A stretch of DNA of 37,303 nt from contig MFBU01000014.1 of assembly GCA_001775055.1 (NCBI GenBank), forward strand, positions 184,535-221,837, in the 5' to 3' direction. Of the stretch, positions 34,830 to 37,303 are shown piece after piece; position 1 is the stretch's first letter; each line of letters begins with the position of its first letter. Made by a program: the position numbers and the translations under genes. The notes beneath the pieces are model-generated. The model had not been told where the DNA came from. It searched no databases and saw only the letters and a list, made by a program, of their open reading frames with translations. This stretch comes from Candidatus Curtissbacteria bacterium RIFCSPLOWO2_02_41_11. GTDB taxonomy: Bacteria; Patescibacteriota; Microgenomatia; Curtissbacterales; GWA2-41-24.

Positions 34830-35000
34830 ATGAAACAGATTCTGCCCGAGGATGAAGAAAGCCTTTTGAAAAAGCGCAATCGGTTAAAAAAACTTTCCCC
34901 AAAAACTCACAAAATTGCCCATGAATCTGGCAGATCTTTAAAAGAGTTATGGAGAAAAATAATTGAGAAAGCAGAAGGGAAACAGAGATCAAAAGTTTAA
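34830..35000 (+). CDS. Small basic protein, 56 aa (missing from the ORF track)
   Basis: MKQILPEDEESLLKKRNRLKKLSPKTHKIAHESGRSLKELWRKIIEKAEGKQRSKV; strong promoter immediately upstream. Confidence 0.55.
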   Translation: MKQILPEDEESLLKKRNRLKKLSPKTHKIAHESGRSLKELWRKIIEKAEGKQRSKV

Positions 35001-35006
35001 TTTTAC

Positions 35007-35090
35007 TCTTCGAGCGACCCGCCACAACTTCAAAGATGTTGGCGGGGAAGTCGAGAAGTTTCATTAATGTAGTTCTCGACAGGCTCGAAC
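35007..35090. repeat. REP-like palindrome cluster upstream of secA
   Basis: CTTCGAGCGACCCGCCA...TGGCGGGGAAGTCGAGAAG and GTTCTCGACAGGCTCGAAC. Confidence 0.6.
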
Positions 35091-35100
35091 AATAAAGACG

Positions 35101-37303
35101 ATGTTTGGAATTTTAAGTCGATTCTTGGATTCTAACGAAAAACAGATTAAAAAGCTTGAACCGCAAGTTGAAGCTGTCAACTCCTTAGAGAAAAACTTCC
35201 AAAAATTATCGGACGAAAAGTTGCTCGCCAAAACCGCCGAATTTAAGCTCCGCCATGAGCGGGGAGAGTCACTTGATGATTTACTGCCCGAGGCCTATGC
35301 GGCGGTTCGCGAAGCATCCAAAAGAACATTAGGACAGCGGCATTTTGATGTGCAAGTTTTGGCCGGAATTGTTCTGCATCAGGGCAAAATTGCCGAGCAA
35401 AAAACCGGTGAAGGAAAAACCTTAACCGCATCGCTTGCCCTTTACCTCAATTCGTTATCGAAAAAAGGAGTTCACTTGGCAACAGTCAATGATTATCTGG
35501 CAAGAATCGGTCTGGGCTGGATGGGACCGATTTATTCTGCACTGGGAGTTTCTGCCGGTTGCATTATGCAGGAGGCGGCATTTGTTTACGACCCGAAATT
35601 TGAAGATAAAACCCAGACCGACTGGCGGCTTCGCCATCTTCGGCCAGTTGATAAAAAAGAAGCATACCAGGCCGATATTACTTATGGAACCAATAATGAG
35701 TTCGGTTTTGATTACCTCCGTGACAATATGGTTTGGAATCTTGATGAAATGGCTCAGCGAACTCATTTCTTTGCCATTGTTGACGAAGCAGACTCTATCC
35801 TTATTGATGAAGCCAGAACCCCGCTGATTATTTCTGCACCTACGGCTCAAGCTACGCAGAAGTACTATCAGTTTGCAAAATTAGTCGGGGAATTATCAAG
35901 CGCGACTGATTATGTTATCGATGAAAAATTAAAAACCGCCAATCTTACCGAGCATGGAATACGCAAAGTCGAAAAAAGATTGGGTGTCGAAAATCTTTAT
36001 GAAAAGGATTTTGCATCTATCCATCACATTCAACAGGCACTTCGCGCCAGAACGCTTTTTCAAAAAGACCGTGACTACGTGGTTAAAGATAACCAGATTA
36101 TTATTGTCGATGAATTTACCGGCCGACTTATGCACGGGCGTCGTTGGTCAGAAGGTCTGCATCAGGCAATTGAGGCCAAAGAAGATGTAAAAATTCAGCA
36201 GGAATCACAAACCCTAGCTACTATTTCATTCCAGAATTATTTTAGACTTTACCAAAAGTTATCCGGAATGACCGGTACGGCGGCAACCGAAGCAGAAGAA
36301 TTCCATAAAATTTACAAGGTGGAAGTAATGGTGATTCCGACAAATAAACCGATGATAAGAAAAGATCTTTCCGATGTTGTCTATAAGACTACAAAAGCAA
36401 AATTTACGGCAGTAGCCAATGACGTAGTGGTAAGACACGAAAAGGGTCAGCCGGTTTTAATCGGTACCACATCGATTGAAAAAAATGAATTTTTGTCTTC
36501 TCTCTTAAAAAGAAAAGGCATTCCTCACGAGCTTCTAAATGCCAAGAACCATCAGAGAGAAGCGGAAATTATTTCTCAAGCAGGTCAAAAAGGTGTGGTA
36601 ACTTTGGCAACCAATATTGCCGGTCGGGGAGTCGATATTATTTTAGGTGGCACGCCGCCAACCGATAAATTAGGAAGACCACAAACTCATGGTCGGGAAT
36701 TTGAGAAATGGCAAAAACAACATGAGCAAGTTATTGAACTGGGCGGACTTCATGTAACCGGAACGGAAAGGCATGAGGCAAGAAGAATTGATAATCAACT
36801 TAGGGGGCGCTCCGGTAGGCAAGGTGATCCGGGATCCGGCCGTTTCTATGTTTCGCTTGAAGATGACATCATGCGTCTTTTTGGCGGTGAACAAATTGCC
36901 AAAATCATGACGACATTTAAACTTCCCGAAGATACTCCGATTGAGCATGCAATGGTTGGTAAAGCTATTGAAAATGCCCAGATTAAGGTCGAAACCCACA
37001 ACTTCGATATTCGCAAGCACTTAGTCGAATACGATGATGTGGCCAATAAGCAAAGAGAAATTATCTACGGCATGCGCCGGGAAAATTTAGAAGCGGCAAA
37101 AGACAAGCAGATGGCTCAGAAAATGAAGGATGAAATAAAGGGTAAAATTGAAAGAGAAATTGAAAATTTGGTGCTAATGCATGCACCAGAGGGAATCGCA
37201 AAACCAGAACACGAAAAAATCATCCAAGAATTTGCAACTATTATTCCATTTGATGATGCATCAAATGATAAGCTCTTTAAAGATGCTTCAAAAATTAATG
37301 ATC
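35101..37303 (+). CDS. secA: Preprotein translocase ATPase SecA (3' end outside window; absent from ORF track)
   Basis: [112 protein letters not shown]. Confidence 0.96.
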   Translation, partial: MFGILSRFLDSNEKQIKKLEPQVEAVNSLEKNFQKLSDEKLLAKTAEFKLRHERGESLDDLLPEAYAAVREASKRTLGQRHFDVQVLAGIVLHQGKIAEQKTGEGKTLTASLALYLNSLSKKGVHLATVNDYLARIGLGWMGPIYSALGVSAGCIMQEAAFVYDPKFEDKTQTDWRLRHLRPVDKKEAYQADITYGTNNEFGFDYLRDNMVWNLDEMAQRTHFFAIVDEADSILIDEARTPLIISAPTAQATQKYYQFAKLVGELSSATDYVIDEKLKTANLTEHGIRKVEKRLGVENLYEKDFASIHHIQQALRARTLFQKDRDYVVKDNQIIIVDEFTGRLMHGRRWSEGLHQAIEAKEDVKIQQESQTLATISFQNYFRLYQKLSGMTGTAATEAEEFHKIYKVEVMVIPTNKPMIRKDLSDVVYKTTKAKFTAVANDVVVRHEKGQPVLIGTTSIEKNEFLSSLLKRKGIPHELLNAKNHQREAEIISQAGQKGVVTLATNIAGRGVDIILGGTPPTDKLGRPQTHGREFEKWQKQHEQVIELGGLHVTGTERHEARRIDNQLRGRSGRQGDPGSGRFYVSLEDDIMRLFGGEQIAKIMTTFKLPEDTPIEHAMVGKAIENAQIKVETHNFDIRKHLVEYDDVANKQREIIYGMRRENLEAAKDKQMAQKMKDEIKGKIEREIENLVLMHAPEGIAKPEHEKIIQEFATIIPFDDASNDKLFKDASKIND

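Noticed and set aside
35435-35850. Overlapping 130-aa plus and 131-aa minus ORFs
   Set aside because: Both lie inside secA, which runs off the window and is therefore missing from the track.

Overview
AT-rich, gene-dense window that looks like Candidate Phyla Radiation (Patescibacteria, probably Microgenomates-like). The lineage is an inference from gene content and repeat style; no rRNA is present. The genetic code looks standard, with TGA used as stop. Contents in order: (i) an accessory stretch at 1-4400 next to the 3' end of tRNA-Gln (HNH-like protein, alpha/beta hydrolase, radical SAM overlapping a nucleoside-deoxyribosyltransferase-like protein, palindromes, UPF0182 fragment); (ii) 5-FCL, a sugar-dehydrogenase-like beta-propeller, a DUF59 protein, and nrdR-nrdJ (class II RNR); (iii) a nucleoside phosphorylase and a PduO-type cobalamin adenosyltransferase; (iv) a compact copper/thiol operon at 13.5-21.5 kb (CsoR-like, DUF5676-like, CopB-type CPH ATPase, YHS, DUF2933-like, CcdA-like, Sco-like redoxin, several membrane proteins, DUF1461-like, lgt); (v) lon behind a CIRCE-like operator and a structured leader; (vi) a K+-independent-type H+-PPase, tRNA-Glu, greA, and two adjacent HExxH proteins; (vii) lysS, two HD proteins, serS, a structured intergenic RNA candidate with a terminator, and secA running off the end. 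The main finding is a probable -1 programmed frameshift (A_AAA_AAC with an upstream SD-like element, next to the stop codon) that would fuse the CcdA-like transporter to the Sco-like redoxin. Other strong findings: many -10 boxes 5-11 nt before start codons (leaderless mRNAs), palindromic repeats inserted in frame in three genes, tandem NrdR boxes plus an SD-masking hairpin before nrdR, and layered heat-shock-type control of lon. All calls were made by reading the sequence; no database search or folding program was run.
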